Part shown: in pieces, positions 36,532 to 45,900 of the stretch
How the letters are laid out: each line of letters begins with the position of its first letter
Numbering within the stretch: the stretch's first letter is position 1
Source of the DNA: Pseudoduganella namucuonensis
Lineage (GTDB): Bacteria; Pseudomonadota; Gammaproteobacteria; Burkholderiales; Burkholderiaceae_D
Length of the DNA: 64,000 bases
Direction: 5' to 3'
Assembly: GCF_900116645.1 (NCBI RefSeq)
Contig: NZ_FPBO01000005.1
Location: 124,001-188,000 of the forward strand
Program-made: the position numbers and the translations under genes
Notes under the pieces: generated by a model
The model's input: the letters and a program-made list of their open reading frames with translations, nothing else
Told to the model about the DNA's origin: nothing
Database searches by the model: none

Positions 36532-37341
36532 CTAATGGTTCCAGCTCACCTCGCCGGAGCCGGTGCGGCTGACGTTGCGGTTGTCCGGGTTGCCGTACAC
36601 GCGGATGTCGCCGCTGCCGCGCAACGTCAGCTCCGCCGAGTGGCGCGCGAAGACGTTGGTGCTGCCCGAACCCTTCAGGTTCACCGTCACCCGGTCCGAC
36701 GCCATGTGCTGCGCGTCCAGGTCGCCCGAGCCGTTCACGTCCGCGTTCAGCGTCTTGCAGCTGCCGCTGGTCTTGATCTGGCCCGAGCCCACCATTTCCA
36801 GCGCCACGTCCTCGCTGTTGCCGGTGTTCAGGTTCAATTCGCCGCTGCCGTGCACGCCGGCGGCCACCTGCTTGAAGCGGCCGTTGAAGTTCACATTGCC
36901 CGATCCATACAGCTGCACGTTCAGTTTCTCGCCGCTGAAGCCGTTGACGGTGCTGTCGCCGGTGCCGTGCACCTCCAGCTCGGCCAGCGAGGGCAGCACC
37001 AGTTCCACCTGCAGGGGGCGGCGGTGGTGGAACAGCATGCCCTTGGTGCCGATGTGCAGGGTCTTGCCGTCCTGCGCGGTTTCCACGTTGCCCAGCAGGC
37101 GTTGCTCGCCGCGCACTTTCAGGTAGGGCTTGTCGCCCTGGCGCAGCACCAGGTCGATGGGGCCGCTCAGCTCGACCGAGGTGATGCCGTTGCCGATCTG
37201 GCGCACCTCGCTGCCCGGCGCGCGGCCGGCGGCGCTGCTCGGATTGGTCTGGCCGTGCGTCCTCAGCATGCTGTAGGACACCGCGATCAGGACGAAGGCC
37301 AGCAGCAGGAGGCTGATGCCGACTTTGATGAGGGAACGCAT
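36532..37341 (-). CDS. DUF2807 (head GIN domain) exported protein
   Basis: This 269-residue protein has one N-terminal membrane/signal segment (about 5-25) and then a long right-handed beta-helix type repeat. Repeats of the form GSGxxxxxG recur (GTGDSTVNG, GSGNVNFNG, GSGELNLNT, GSGQIKTSG, GSGDLDA, GSGSTNV, GSGDIRV, GSGEVSW). This is the DUF2807 family. The function is unknown, but it is often co-encoded with DUF1700 or PspC proteins in envelope-stress loci. It starts 18 bases after the DUF1700 gene with GGGAGA before the ATG. Confidence 0.85.
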   Translation of the reverse strand: MRSLIKVGISLLLLAFVLIAVSYSMLRTHGQTNPSSAAGRAPGSEVRQIGNGITSVELSGPIDLVLRQGDKPYLKVRGEQRLLGNVETAQDGKTLHIGTKGMLFHHRRPLQVELVLPSLAELEVHGTGDSTVNGFSGEKLNVQLYGSGNVNFNGRFKQVAAGVHGSGELNLNTGNSEDVALEMVGSGQIKTSGSCKTLNADVNGSGDLDAQHMASDRVTVNLKGSGSTNVFARHSAELTLRGSGDIRVYGNPDNRNVSRTGSGEVSWNH

Positions 37342-37359
37342 GTCGATCTCCCGGCCGCC

Positions 37360-38154
37360 TCAGCGGCCTTGCAGCAGTGAAAAGTTCATCTGGATGTAGC
37401 GCTTGATGCCGATCACCGTGTATTTGGTGATGACCAGGCTGAGCAGGCAGAGGAGGATGCCCACCAGCACCAGGCCCATGCCGGCCGCCGCCTGCACCAC
37501 GCGCGATTCGCTGTCCAGGTCGGTCGAGATGTGCACGCCGGAGGCGGCCATCTGTTCCGCGCGCTCGATGATCTTGCCGGGCTTGCTGGTGTCGTCGTCG
37601 TCGCCGTCGTCGGCGTCCGGATGGCTGCCGGGCACCGGTTCCTGGAACACCTCGATGCCGGTGTGGCCGATCGACACCTTGGTCTGGGTGTGGCGCTGGC
37701 CCTCCTCGTCATGCTCGAAGTGCAGGAATTCGCGGAACGGGCCGTCCAGCACCAGTTCGTTGGTGCCCGACAGGCCGCTGGCGGTGATGGCGATGCCGCC
37801 GATGTAGAAGGCGAAGGCGCAGGCGTAGACCGCCATCAGCAGGCAGCCGTACACCATCGCCGGCACCACCATGAACAGGTTGAAGACGGCCAGGCCCAGG
37901 AAGGAGACGGTGGCGCGGGCCAGGTTGACCGGGGTTTTCTTTTGCTCGAAGGCGTTCAGGTGGACATTGGCGCGCAGCGTCATCGCGATCTTGCGCGGCT
38001 CGCCCAGCTCGGCGGAGATTTCCTCTTCGCCGCGGCCGGCCATGGCGCCGTCGATGAAGCGCTGCTCGTAATAGGCCAGGGTCTTGGCGACCGTTTCCGG
38101 CGGTAGTCCCGCCAGGGCCTTGCGCAGCGTGTCCAGATATGCCTGCTTGTTCAT
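37360..38154 (-). CDS. DUF1700 (HAAS-type) membrane protein
   Basis: This 264-residue protein starts with the cytoplasmic three-helix DUF1700 domain (MNKQAYLDTLRKALAGLPPETVAKTLAYYEQRF...AELGEPRKIA). Next are two close membrane segments (about 85-130), a hydrophilic loop with an acidic run (DADDGDDDD) and a last membrane segment (about 222-242). Such proteins are commonly encoded with a PadR regulator, which is not found here. AGGAG lies 8 bases before the ATG. It leads the DUF2807 gene and follows a 40-residue peptide gene by 22 bases. Confidence 0.85.
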   Translation of the reverse strand: MNKQAYLDTLRKALAGLPPETVAKTLAYYEQRFIDGAMAGRGEEEISAELGEPRKIAMTLRANVHLNAFEQKKTPVNLARATVSFLGLAVFNLFMVVPAMVYGCLLMAVYACAFAFYIGGIAITASGLSGTNELVLDGPFREFLHFEHDEEGQRHTQTKVSIGHTGIEVFQEPVPGSHPDADDGDDDDTSKPGKIIERAEQMAASGVHISTDLDSESRVVQAAAGMGLVLVGILLCLLSLVITKYTVIGIKRYIQMNFSLLQGR

Positions 38155-38176
38155 TGCCGGAACTCCTGCCTCTCAA

Positions 38177-38299
38177 TTAAAAAGGCGCGTGTTGCATCGT
38201 GGGCATGGCGGCCATGTGCTCGCTTTGCACGATCGCCAGCGTGGCGAGGGCCACCAGGGCCAGTACCGCCAGGGTTTTCAGTGTCAGTGTCAGGCTCAT
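38177..38299 (-). CDS. 40-residue single-span membrane peptide, His/Met-rich tail
   Basis: Reading codon by codon gives MSLTLTLKTLAVLALVALATL, then AIVQSEHMAAMPTMQHAPF and a TAA stop. One strong hydrophobic helix is followed by a short tail with three Met and two His, a pattern able to bind copper or other soft metals. GGAG lies about 8 bases before the ATG. It precedes the DUF1700 and DUF2807 genes on the same strand by 22 bases, so it is probably co-transcribed. No family is recognised; the peptide is too short to be sure it is made. Confidence 0.5.
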   Translation of the reverse strand: MSLTLTLKTLAVLALVALATLAIVQSEHMAAMPTMQHAPF

Positions 38300-38428
38300 C
38301 GCTCGCTCCATTGTTGTCCATTGCCGATGATGCGACTGTACGCAAACCGGCCCGCGCGGGCCAGCGGGGTGCGACAGGATGCAGGATGGGCGGGATGGAC
38401 GACAGCATGGGCGGATAGCCGGGGCGCT

Positions 38429-39784
38429 TCATCGTTGCTTTGGTTTGCCCTGGAGCAACTCCGACGCGGCGGCGACGCCGCTGCGGACGGCGCCCTCCAG
38501 GGTGGCGGGATAGTCGCCGGCGGTGTAGTCGCCCGCCAGCAGCAGGCCGGGCAGGCCGGTGGCGTTGGCGGGGCGCCGCAGACCGGGGGCGCAGGCGTAG
38601 GTGGCGCGTTTTTCGGTGATGACGCGGCTCCAGTTGGGCTGCGCCAGTTCGGGCCGGCGCAGCACGGACGCCAGCTGGGCGGCCAGGGCGGCGGCCAGTT
38701 CGGCTTGGCCGAGTTGCGCCGCCGCGCCGGAGGCGCTGATGACCACCGCCAGCAGGCCGGCCTGGTTGGCATCCAGCTGGCCGCGGTCGAACACGAACTG
38801 GCCCCAATGGCCCTGCGCCGGGTCGTCCAGCAGGGCGAAGAAGGGCAGGTCGAGCCGGACGGCGGTGCCGTATTGCAGGTAGCAGGTGGTGATGGCCTCG
38901 GGCGCGTAGCCGTCCAGCAGCTCCGCCAGCCCGGTCAAGTGGGGGGCGGCGTTGCGCAGCAGGGCGGCGCTGGCGTGGGCGCCGGCGGCCAGGACGACGG
39001 CGTCGAACGTCTCGTGCCAGCCATCGCCGAGCGCGGCGCCGGTGGCGTCCACCCGCCAGCGGCCATCCGGCAGCGGCGCGATCGACGCCGCCTTGGCGCC
39101 GGTATGGACCTTGCCTCCATGGCTGACGACGTAGGCGGCGGCCGCGTCGGGGAACAGCGCGCTCAGGTCGGCGCGCGGGATCAGCATGTCGGACGCGGCG
39201 CGGCTGGCGCCCAGGCTGTCGCGCAGCACGTTCAGGAACACCTGCGCGGACGCGCGCTCGGGCGGGGTGTTCAGCGCCGCCAGACACAGCGGACGCCACA
39301 TCAGCTGGATCAGGCGCGGGGTCTGGTCGAAGCGCAGCAGCAGTTCGCTGACGCTGCAATCGTCGTGCAGCGTCCAGTCCATCCAGCGCGCCGTGGTGGA
39401 GAAGCGGGCCAGGGACATCTTGTCGTCGCGGCCCAGGCCCTTGGCGCGCAGCAGGGCGCCCAGCAGGTGCAGCGGCGCCGGCAGGCGCGGGGCGATGAAA
39501 TCCATGCCGCCGGAACCGGGCGCGTAGCGCATTTGCAGCGGGACGGTGAGCAGGGCGGACCGCAAGTCCACGCCGGCCAGCTTCATCAGCCGCAGCGATT
39601 CGGCGTAGGCGCCCAGCATGATGTGCTGGCCGTTGTCCAGCGCGCGGCCGTCGACCTCGACACGGCGCGCGCGGCCGCCCAGGGCGCGGGCCGATTCGAA
39701 CAGCGTGACCTCGCGGCCGCCGCGCGCCAGTTCGACGGCTGCGGCGCAGCCGGCCCAGCCTGAGCCGATGATGGCGATTTTCAT
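38429..39784 (-). CDS. hpnE: Hydroxysqualene dehydroxylase
   Basis: This 451-residue FAD amine-oxidase-like enzyme begins KIAIIGSGWAGCAAAVELARGG (dinucleotide-binding motif). It continues with VEVDGRALDNGQHIMLGAY, characteristic of the squalene-associated desaturase group, and ends GLLLAGDYTAGDYPATLEGAVRSG. It reduces hydroxysqualene to squalene, the last step of the HpnCDE route. It is the third gene of hpnC-hpnD-hpnE. A REP-like palindrome separates it from hpnD. The ATG at 39784 lacks a clear Shine-Dalgarno sequence. Confidence 0.93.
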   Translation of the reverse strand: MKIAIIGSGWAGCAAAVELARGGREVTLFESARALGGRARRVEVDGRALDNGQHIMLGAYAESLRLMKLAGVDLRSALLTVPLQMRYAPGSGGMDFIAPRLPAPLHLLGALLRAKGLGRDDKMSLARFSTTARWMDWTLHDDCSVSELLLRFDQTPRLIQLMWRPLCLAALNTPPERASAQVFLNVLRDSLGASRAASDMLIPRADLSALFPDAAAAYVVSHGGKVHTGAKAASIAPLPDGRWRVDATGAALGDGWHETFDAVVLAAGAHASAALLRNAAPHLTGLAELLDGYAPEAITTCYLQYGTAVRLDLPFFALLDDPAQGHWGQFVFDRGQLDANQAGLLAVVISASGAAAQLGQAELAAALAAQLASVLRRPELAQPNWSRVITEKRATYACAPGLRRPANATGLPGLLLAGDYTAGDYPATLEGAVRSGVAAASELLQGKPKQR

Positions 39785-39806
39785 CGCAAGGACGCGCCGC
39801 TGGCCA

Positions 39807-39872
39807 GGGGACAGGCACACCGCGCCACACACCTCGGCGCAGGCACGGGACGGTGGTCGCGTGTCTGTCCCC
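39807..39872. repeat. REP-like inverted repeat in the hpnD-hpnE gap
   Basis: GGGGACAGGCACAC (39807-39820) pairs with GCGTGTCTGTCCCC (39859-39872), 12 of 14 positions. The outer GGGGACAG arms are shared with the repeat at 1684. No T-run follows. Confidence 0.65.
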
Positions 39873-39889
39873 GGTTTAGGCAGCGTGGA

Positions 39890-40723
39890 TCAGCCACGGA
39901 TATAGGTCTTCCACGCCAGCCACAGCTTGCGGATCGGCGTCAGCGAGATGCGCTGGTTCAGCACGTGGTAGCCGTCCGCCTCGATCTCGGTCAGCAGGGT
40001 GCGGTAGATCGCGGCCATCATCAGGCCGGGACGCTGGGCGCGGCGGTCTTCCTTCGGCAGCAGCGCGAACGCCTCGTCGTAGGCTTGGTGCGCGCGGGCG
40101 ATCTGGAACTTCATCAGGTTCTCGAAGCTCTCGCTGTGGCGCGCGTTCAGCAGGTCGGCCGCCGTCACGTTGAACTGCTGCAGCTCGTTGATCGGCAGGT
40201 AGATGCGGCCCTTGCGCGCGTCCTCGCCCACGTCGCGGATGATGTTGGTGAGCTGGAAGGCGTGGCCCAGCTTCTCCGCGTATTGCAGCGTCTCCGGCCG
40301 CGTCACCCCGAAGATGCTGGCCGACAGGATGCCGACCACGCTGGCCACGTGCCAGCAATAGCGCGTCATCGCCGGGTAGTCCAGGTAGCGGGTCTGGTTC
40401 AAGTCCATCTCCATGCCGTCGATGATGGCCTGCATATGTTCCTGTTTCAGCGCGTACGTGGCCAGGTGCGGCTGCAGCGCCTGCGTGACGGGGTGGCTTT
40501 GCTTGCCCTCGTACATGCCGGCGATCTCCTTGCGCCACCAAGCCAGCTTCACGCGCGCCACCTGCTCGTCGGTGCATTCGTCCACCGTGTCGTCCACCTC
40601 GCGGCAGAAGGCGTACAAGGCCATGATGGCGCGGCGCCGTTCCACGGGCAGGAACAGGAAGCTGTAATAGAAACTGGACCCGCTGGCGGCGGCTTTCTGC
40701 TGGCAGTATTCGTCGGGAGACAT
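39890..40723 (-). CDS. hpnD: Presqualene diphosphate synthase
   Basis: This 277-residue trans-prenyltransferase of the squalene/phytoene synthase fold carries the two acidic magnesium-binding motifs, DDTVDE (about residue 46) and NIIRDVGED (about 162). It also has YYSFLFLP near the start. It joins two farnesyl diphosphates into presqualene diphosphate, passed to HpnC. It lies between hpnC (39 bases upstream) and hpnE. ATG 40723 is chosen over a TTG two codons earlier; neither has a good Shine-Dalgarno sequence. Confidence 0.94.
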   Translation of the reverse strand: MSPDEYCQQKAAASGSSFYYSFLFLPVERRRAIMALYAFCREVDDTVDECTDEQVARVKLAWWRKEIAGMYEGKQSHPVTQALQPHLATYALKQEHMQAIIDGMEMDLNQTRYLDYPAMTRYCWHVASVVGILSASIFGVTRPETLQYAEKLGHAFQLTNIIRDVGEDARKGRIYLPINELQQFNVTAADLLNARHSESFENLMKFQIARAHQAYDEAFALLPKEDRRAQRPGLMMAAIYRTLLTEIEADGYHVLNQRISLTPIRKLWLAWKTYIRG

Positions 40724-40762
40724 AGTCAAAAAAGCAAGGGGAGGGCGATCGAAGGCGCTATT

Positions 40763-41605
40763 CTAAGGGATGGGCCGAGGCTGGGGGCGGATTTCACGCA
40801 TCCACAGCCCGCGCCAGACCACCTTCAGCCAGTCGCGCTTGGTCAACTGGGGCCGGCGCCGGAACACGTCGTACTCCACTTCCTCGATCGCCTCCAGGAT
40901 GCGCAGGCCGCCCTGCACCACCATGCGCAGCTCCAGGCCGATGCGTCCGCGCAGGCGCAGCGCCAGCGGCGCGCCGCTCAGCATCAGCGCGCGGGCGCGC
41001 GCCACCTCGAAGCGCATCAGGGCGCGCCACTTGGCGCTGCCGTCCAGCCGGTCCAGCGCGGCGGGCGACACGCCGAAGCGCGCCAGGTCCTCCATCGGCA
41101 GGTAGATGCGCTCCTTGTGCAGGTCGATCGCCACGTCCTGCAGGAAGTTGATGATCTGCAGCGCGGAGCAGATCGCGTCCGAGTCGCGCACGTTGTCCTC
41201 GTCGGCCTGGCCGTACAGCGACAGCATCAGCAGCCCGACCGGGTTGGCCGAGCGCGCGCAGTAGTCCAGCAGCAGCGGGTAGGTGGCGTAGCGCGTCACC
41301 ACCACGTCCTGCTTGAAGGCCGACAGCAGGTCGTGGAAGGGCTTCATCGGCAAGCCGTACTCGCGGATGACCTGGGCCAGCCGCTCGAACATGGGCGCCA
41401 GGCCGGCTTCCCCGCGCGCGATGGCGCCCAACGCGTCCTCGTAGGCGGCGAGGGCGGCCAAGCGCTGATCGGGCGTGGCGTCGCCCTCGTCGGCCAGGTC
41501 GTCGGCGCCGCGGGCGAAGGCGTAAATCGCCTCCACCGCCGGCACCAGGCGGCGCGGCAGCAGGACGGAGGCGACGGGGAAGTTCTCGTAATGGTCTACA
41601 GGCAT
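40763..41605 (-). CDS. hpnC: Hydroxysqualene synthase
   Basis: This 280-residue squalene/phytoene-synthase homologue begins HYENFPVASVLLPRRLVPAVEAIYAFARGADDLADEGD, the HpnC signature, with a second acidic motif INFLQDVAIDLHKERIYLP. It turns presqualene diphosphate into hydroxysqualene. It is the first gene of hpnCDE. No squalene-hopene cyclase is present in the window, so the end product (hopanoid or other) cannot be read here. Confidence 0.94.
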   Translation of the reverse strand: MPVDHYENFPVASVLLPRRLVPAVEAIYAFARGADDLADEGDATPDQRLAALAAYEDALGAIARGEAGLAPMFERLAQVIREYGLPMKPFHDLLSAFKQDVVVTRYATYPLLLDYCARSANPVGLLMLSLYGQADEDNVRDSDAICSALQIINFLQDVAIDLHKERIYLPMEDLARFGVSPAALDRLDGSAKWRALMRFEVARARALMLSGAPLALRLRGRIGLELRMVVQGGLRILEAIEEVEYDVFRRRPQLTKRDWLKVVWRGLWMREIRPQPRPIP

Positions 41606-41630
41606 GGGATCTTGAGGGTACGCTCAAATT

Positions 41631-41698
41631 AAATGACGCGAAAGTCATTTTCAAACGGGTTGGCGCGGTTTATAATTTTTAATTAACGGAAAGTCATT
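41631..41698. promoter_or_regulatory. Dyads and direct repeats in the hpnC / RND-efflux divergent promoter
   Basis: AAATGAC and GTCATTT form a perfect 7-base dyad with a 6-base spacer (41631-41650). AAAGTCATT occurs at 41641-41649 and again at 41690-41698. A TATAAT box (41671-41676) lies between the copies. These look like operator sites around the promoter of the efflux operon, possibly shared with hpnC. Confidence 0.45.
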
Positions 41699-41785
41699 AG
41701 TTTCCGATCGGCATAATAGTGGCATTATGTATTGGCCGCAATCCTGGCCGCAATCGCGTCGGCCCGCATAGTAAAGGAAAACACC

Positions 41786-42931
41786 GTGTCTCCCTCGAAA
41801 AATCCGCGCCCGCGCCTGCTTTTCACCCTGCTTTCCGTCGCCCTGCTGGCTAGCGGCTGCCGCGAACAAGCCCCCAAGACCGAGGACATCCGCCCCGTGC
41901 GCGCCATTGTGCTGCAAGGAAGCGACATCGACGTGAATTCCGAGTTCTCCGGCGAGGTGAGGGCGCGGGTGGAGTCGCGGCTCGGCTTCCGCATCGGCGG
42001 CAAGATCGTGGCGCGCAAGGTGGATCCGGGCGCCGTGGTGAAGAAGGGACAGGTGCTGATGCAGCTCGACCCGCAGGACGCGAAGCTGTCGCAGGCGCAG
42101 GCGCTGGCGGCGCTGCGGGCCGCCGAGACCGCCCGCGACTTCGCGCGCGGCGAGCTGAAGCGCTACCAGGACTTGAAGACGCAGAATTTCGTCAGCCAGA
42201 CCGTGCTCGACGGCAAGGAATCCGCCTACAAATCCGCCCAGGCCCAGGTCGACGCGGCGATGGCGGGCTATCGCGGCCAGTCCAACCAGGCCGGCTACGC
42301 GACGCTGGTGGCCGACGTGGACGGCGTGGTGACCGGCGTGGACGCCGAGGTGGGCCAGGTGGTGGCGCCCGGCACGCCGGTGGTGCGCGTGGCCAAGACC
42401 GGCGAGAAGGAGGTCGTGATCGGCCTGCCCGAGAACAAGGTGGACCTGCTGCGCGGCGTGGCCGACGTGCAGGTGCGGCTGTGGGCCAATCCGCAGCACT
42501 GGGTGCCCGGCAAGATCCGCGAGGTGTCGCCGGCGGCCGATCCGGCCACCCGCACCTACACCGCCAAGGTTTCCATCCCGGACAGCATGGAGGAGGCCCG
42601 CCTGGGCATGACGGCGATGGTGCGCTTCGCGTCCAAGACGCCGGTGCCGATGATCAAGGTGCCGATGACGGCCTTGCTGTACGAGCGCAACGCCACCAAC
42701 GTGTGGGTGGTGGAAAACGGCGCCGTGAAACTGGTGCCGGTGGTGCCGGGCGCGATGGCGGGCAATGAGCTGGTGCTGAAAAGCGGCGTGAAGCCCGGCC
42801 AGACCATCGTGACGGCCGGCGTCAACCTGCTGAAACCGGGGCAGAAAGTGACCATCCTGGGCGCCGAGGCGCCCAGCGCGCCCGCCGCGCCGGCGTCGGC
42901 GTCCTCGGCGGCCGCGGGAGCGGCCAAATGA
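41786..42931 (+). CDS. RND efflux periplasmic adaptor, lipoprotein
   Basis: This 381-residue membrane-fusion protein has a signal sequence ending in the lipobox LLASGC (the Cys is lipidated). The lipoyl/barrel-sandwich halves flank a helical hairpin (about residues 75-145), followed by a beta-barrel domain and a membrane-proximal domain (GAVKLVPVVPGAMAGNELVLKSGVKPGQTIVTAG). The start is GTG 41786 with AAGGAAA upstream; the longer frame runs through the promoter. Its stop overlaps the RND pump start. It links the inner-membrane pump to an outer-membrane channel that is not encoded here. Confidence 0.9.
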   Translation: MSPSKNPRPRLLFTLLSVALLASGCREQAPKTEDIRPVRAIVLQGSDIDVNSEFSGEVRARVESRLGFRIGGKIVARKVDPGAVVKKGQVLMQLDPQDAKLSQAQALAALRAAETARDFARGELKRYQDLKTQNFVSQTVLDGKESAYKSAQAQVDAAMAGYRGQSNQAGYATLVADVDGVVTGVDAEVGQVVAPGTPVVRVAKTGEKEVVIGLPENKVDLLRGVADVQVRLWANPQHWVPGKIREVSPAADPATRTYTAKVSIPDSMEEARLGMTAMVRFASKTPVPMIKVPMTALLYERNATNVWVVENGAVKLVPVVPGAMAGNELVLKSGVKPGQTIVTAGVNLLKPGQKVTILGAEAPSAPAAPASASSAAAGAAK

Positions 42932-45900
42932 AGGACGGCTTCAACCTCTCGCGCTGGGCGCTGGAACACATACCGCTGACGCGCTACCTGATGGCCGTGC
43001 TGCTGATAGGCGGCATGCTGGCCTATTCCAACCTGGGCCAGGACGAGGATCCCCCGTTCACCTTCCGCGCCATGGTGGTGCGCGTGATCTGGCCGGGCGC
43101 CACGGCGCTGCAGATGGCCGAGCAGATCACCGACAAGCTGGAGAAAAAGCTCCAGGAAACGCCCAACATCGACGAGATCACCAGCTATTCCAAGCCGGGC
43201 GAAACGCTGATCATCGTCGCGCTGCGCGAATCGGCGTCCTCGCAGGACACGGCCGCCTCCTGGTACCAGGTGCGCAAGAAGCTGGGCGACATACGCGGCA
43301 CGCTGCCGCAGGGCGTGATCGGTCCCTTCTTCAATGACGAATTCGGCGACACCTTCGGCTCCATCTTCGCGCTGTCGGCGGACGGCTTCAACTACGCCGA
43401 AATGAAGGACTACGCCGACTTCGTGCGCCAGCAACTGCTGAGCGTGCCGCTGGTGGCCAAGGTGGACCTGCTCGGCGTGCAGGACGAGAAGATCAACATC
43501 GAGTTCTCGCACAAGAAGTTCGCGCAGCTGGGCATTCCCATGGAGGCGGTGATCAACCAGATCGCCACGCAGAACAACATCGAGTCCACCGGCGTGCTGG
43601 TGACGCCGACCGACAACATGCAGGTGCGCGTGACCGGCGCGCTGAAAACGGTGGAGGACCTGGAGCAGCTGGAGCTGCGGGCCAACGGCACCACCTTCCG
43701 CCTGGGCGACTTCGCCACCATCAAGCGCATCTACCAGGACCCGCCGGGCGACAAGATGCGCTTCAACGGCAAGGAGGTCATCGGCCTGGCCGTGTCGATG
43801 GAAAAGGGCGGCAACATCATCAAGATGGGCGCCGCGATGGAGAAGACGGTTGCCGAGCTGAAGGCCAAGCTGCCGGTCGGCATCGAGCTGCAGCGCGTGG
43901 CCAACCAGCCGTCGGCCGTGACGGCCTCGGTCGGGGAATTCGTCAACACGCTGATCGAGGCGGTGCTGATCGTGCTGGCGGTGAGCTTCCTGGCGCTGGG
44001 CCTGCACAGCAAGCCCAAACTGCGCCTGGACGCGCGCCCCGGCCTGGTGGTGGCGCTGACCATCCCGCTGGTGCTGGCGGTGACCTTCCTGTTCATGCTG
44101 GTCCTGAACATCGACCTGCACAAGATCTCGCTGGGCGCGCTGATCATCGCCCTCGGCCTGCTGGTGGACGACGCCATCATCGCGGTCGAAATGATGGTGC
44201 GGAAGATGGAGGAGGGCTTTTCGCGCTTCGACGCGGCCACCTTCGCCTACACCTCCACCGCGCTGCCCATGCTGACGGGCACCCTGATCACCGTGGCCGG
44301 CTTCCTGCCGATCGGCATGGCCAAGTCGGCGGCCGGCGAATACACCTTCTCGCTGTTCTCCGTGAACGCGCTGGCGCTGGTGATCTCGTGGTTCGTGGCG
44401 GTGATCTTCACGCCCTACATCGGCTACCTGCTGCTGAAGGTGCAGCCGCACGCCGACGGCGCGCACGAGGAGCTGTTCGACACGCCCGGCTACCGCAAAT
44501 TCCGCCGGCTGGTCAACTGGTGCGTGAGCTGGCGCAAGACCACCATCGCCGCCACGCTGGCGGTGTTCTTCGTGGGCGTGTACGGCTTCAACTTCATCGA
44601 GAAGCAGTTCTTCCCGGATTCCAGCCGGCCCGAATTGATGGTGGAGATGTGGCTGCCGGAGGGCTCGTCCTTCGCCGCCACCGAGGCGCAGGCCAAGAAG
44701 TTCGAAGCCTTCATCAGCCGCCAGGAGGGTGTGGCCAGCTATACCAGCTATGTCGGAACCGGCAGTCCGCGCTTCTACCTGCCGCTGGACCAGATCCTGC
44801 CGCAGACCAACGTGACGCAGATCGTGGTGCTGCCCAAGGACTTGAAGACGCGCGAGATCCTGCGCCAGAAGATCATCGACGTGTTCAAGAAGGACTTCCC
44901 CGAGGTGCGCGGCCGCGTCAAGCTGCTGCCGAACGGGCCGCCGGTGCCGTATCCGGTGCAGTTCCGCGTGACCGGCTTCGAGGTGGAGAAGGTGCGCGCC
45001 ATCGCCGACGACGTGAAAGACATCATGCGCGCCAATCCGAACACGCTGGGCGTGAACGACAACTGGAACGAGTCCGTCAAGGTGCTGCGCCTGGACCTGG
45101 ACCAGGACAAGATGCGCGCGCTGGGCATCACCAACCAGACCGTGATGCGCGCCGCGCAGACCATGCTGAGCGGCGTGACCATCGGCCAGTTCCGGGAGAA
45201 CAACAAGCTGATCGACATCCAGGTGCGCCAGCCGCAGGACGAGCGGCGCACCATCTCTGAGCTGTACAACAGCACCCTGCCCACGGCCAGCGGCAAGGCC
45301 GTCACCATCGAGCAGATCGCGCGCGTGCACTTCGTGTGGGAGCCGGGCGTGGTGTGGCGCGAGGGCCGCGAATGGGCCATCACGGTGCAGTCGGACGTGG
45401 TGGACGGCGTGCAGGGGCCGACCGTGTCCAGCCAGATCGATCCCAAGCTCGAGGCGCTGCGCAAGAACCTGCCGGCCGGCTACCGCATCTCGGTGAAGGG
45501 CGCGGCCTCCGACAGCAGCGAGGCCGAGGCCTCGATCGCGGCCAACCTGCCGCTGGCCATCTTCATCATCTTCACGCTGCTGATGCTGCAGCTGCACAGT
45601 TTCTCGCGCGCGCTGCTGGTGTTCCTGACCGGGCCGCTGGGCGTGGCCGGCGCCGCGTTCGCGCTGCTGGCGCTGGGCCGGCCGCTGGGCTTCGTCGCCA
45701 ACCTGGGCATCATCGCGCTGTTCGGCATGATCATCCGCAACTCGGTGATCCTGGTCGACCAGATCGAACAGGACATCAAGGGCGGGGCGGAGCCGTGGGA
45801 CGCCATCGTGGAATCGGCGGTGCGGCGCTGCCGTCCCATCATCCTGACTGCGGCCGCCGCCGCGCTGGCGATGATCCCCTTGTCGCGCTCCGTGTTCTGG

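Noticed and set aside
36532..37341. Regular GSG repeats that might look like a tandem DNA repeat or CRISPR
   Set aside because: The periodicity is in the protein (DUF2807 beta-helix) with differing codons and no constant spacers.
42556..45597. A 1013-codon open frame on the minus strand opposite the RND pump gene
   Set aside because: It is rich in His, Gln, Arg and Val with no recognisable domain, as expected for an antisense frame of GC-rich coding DNA. The plus-strand frame is a full RND pump.
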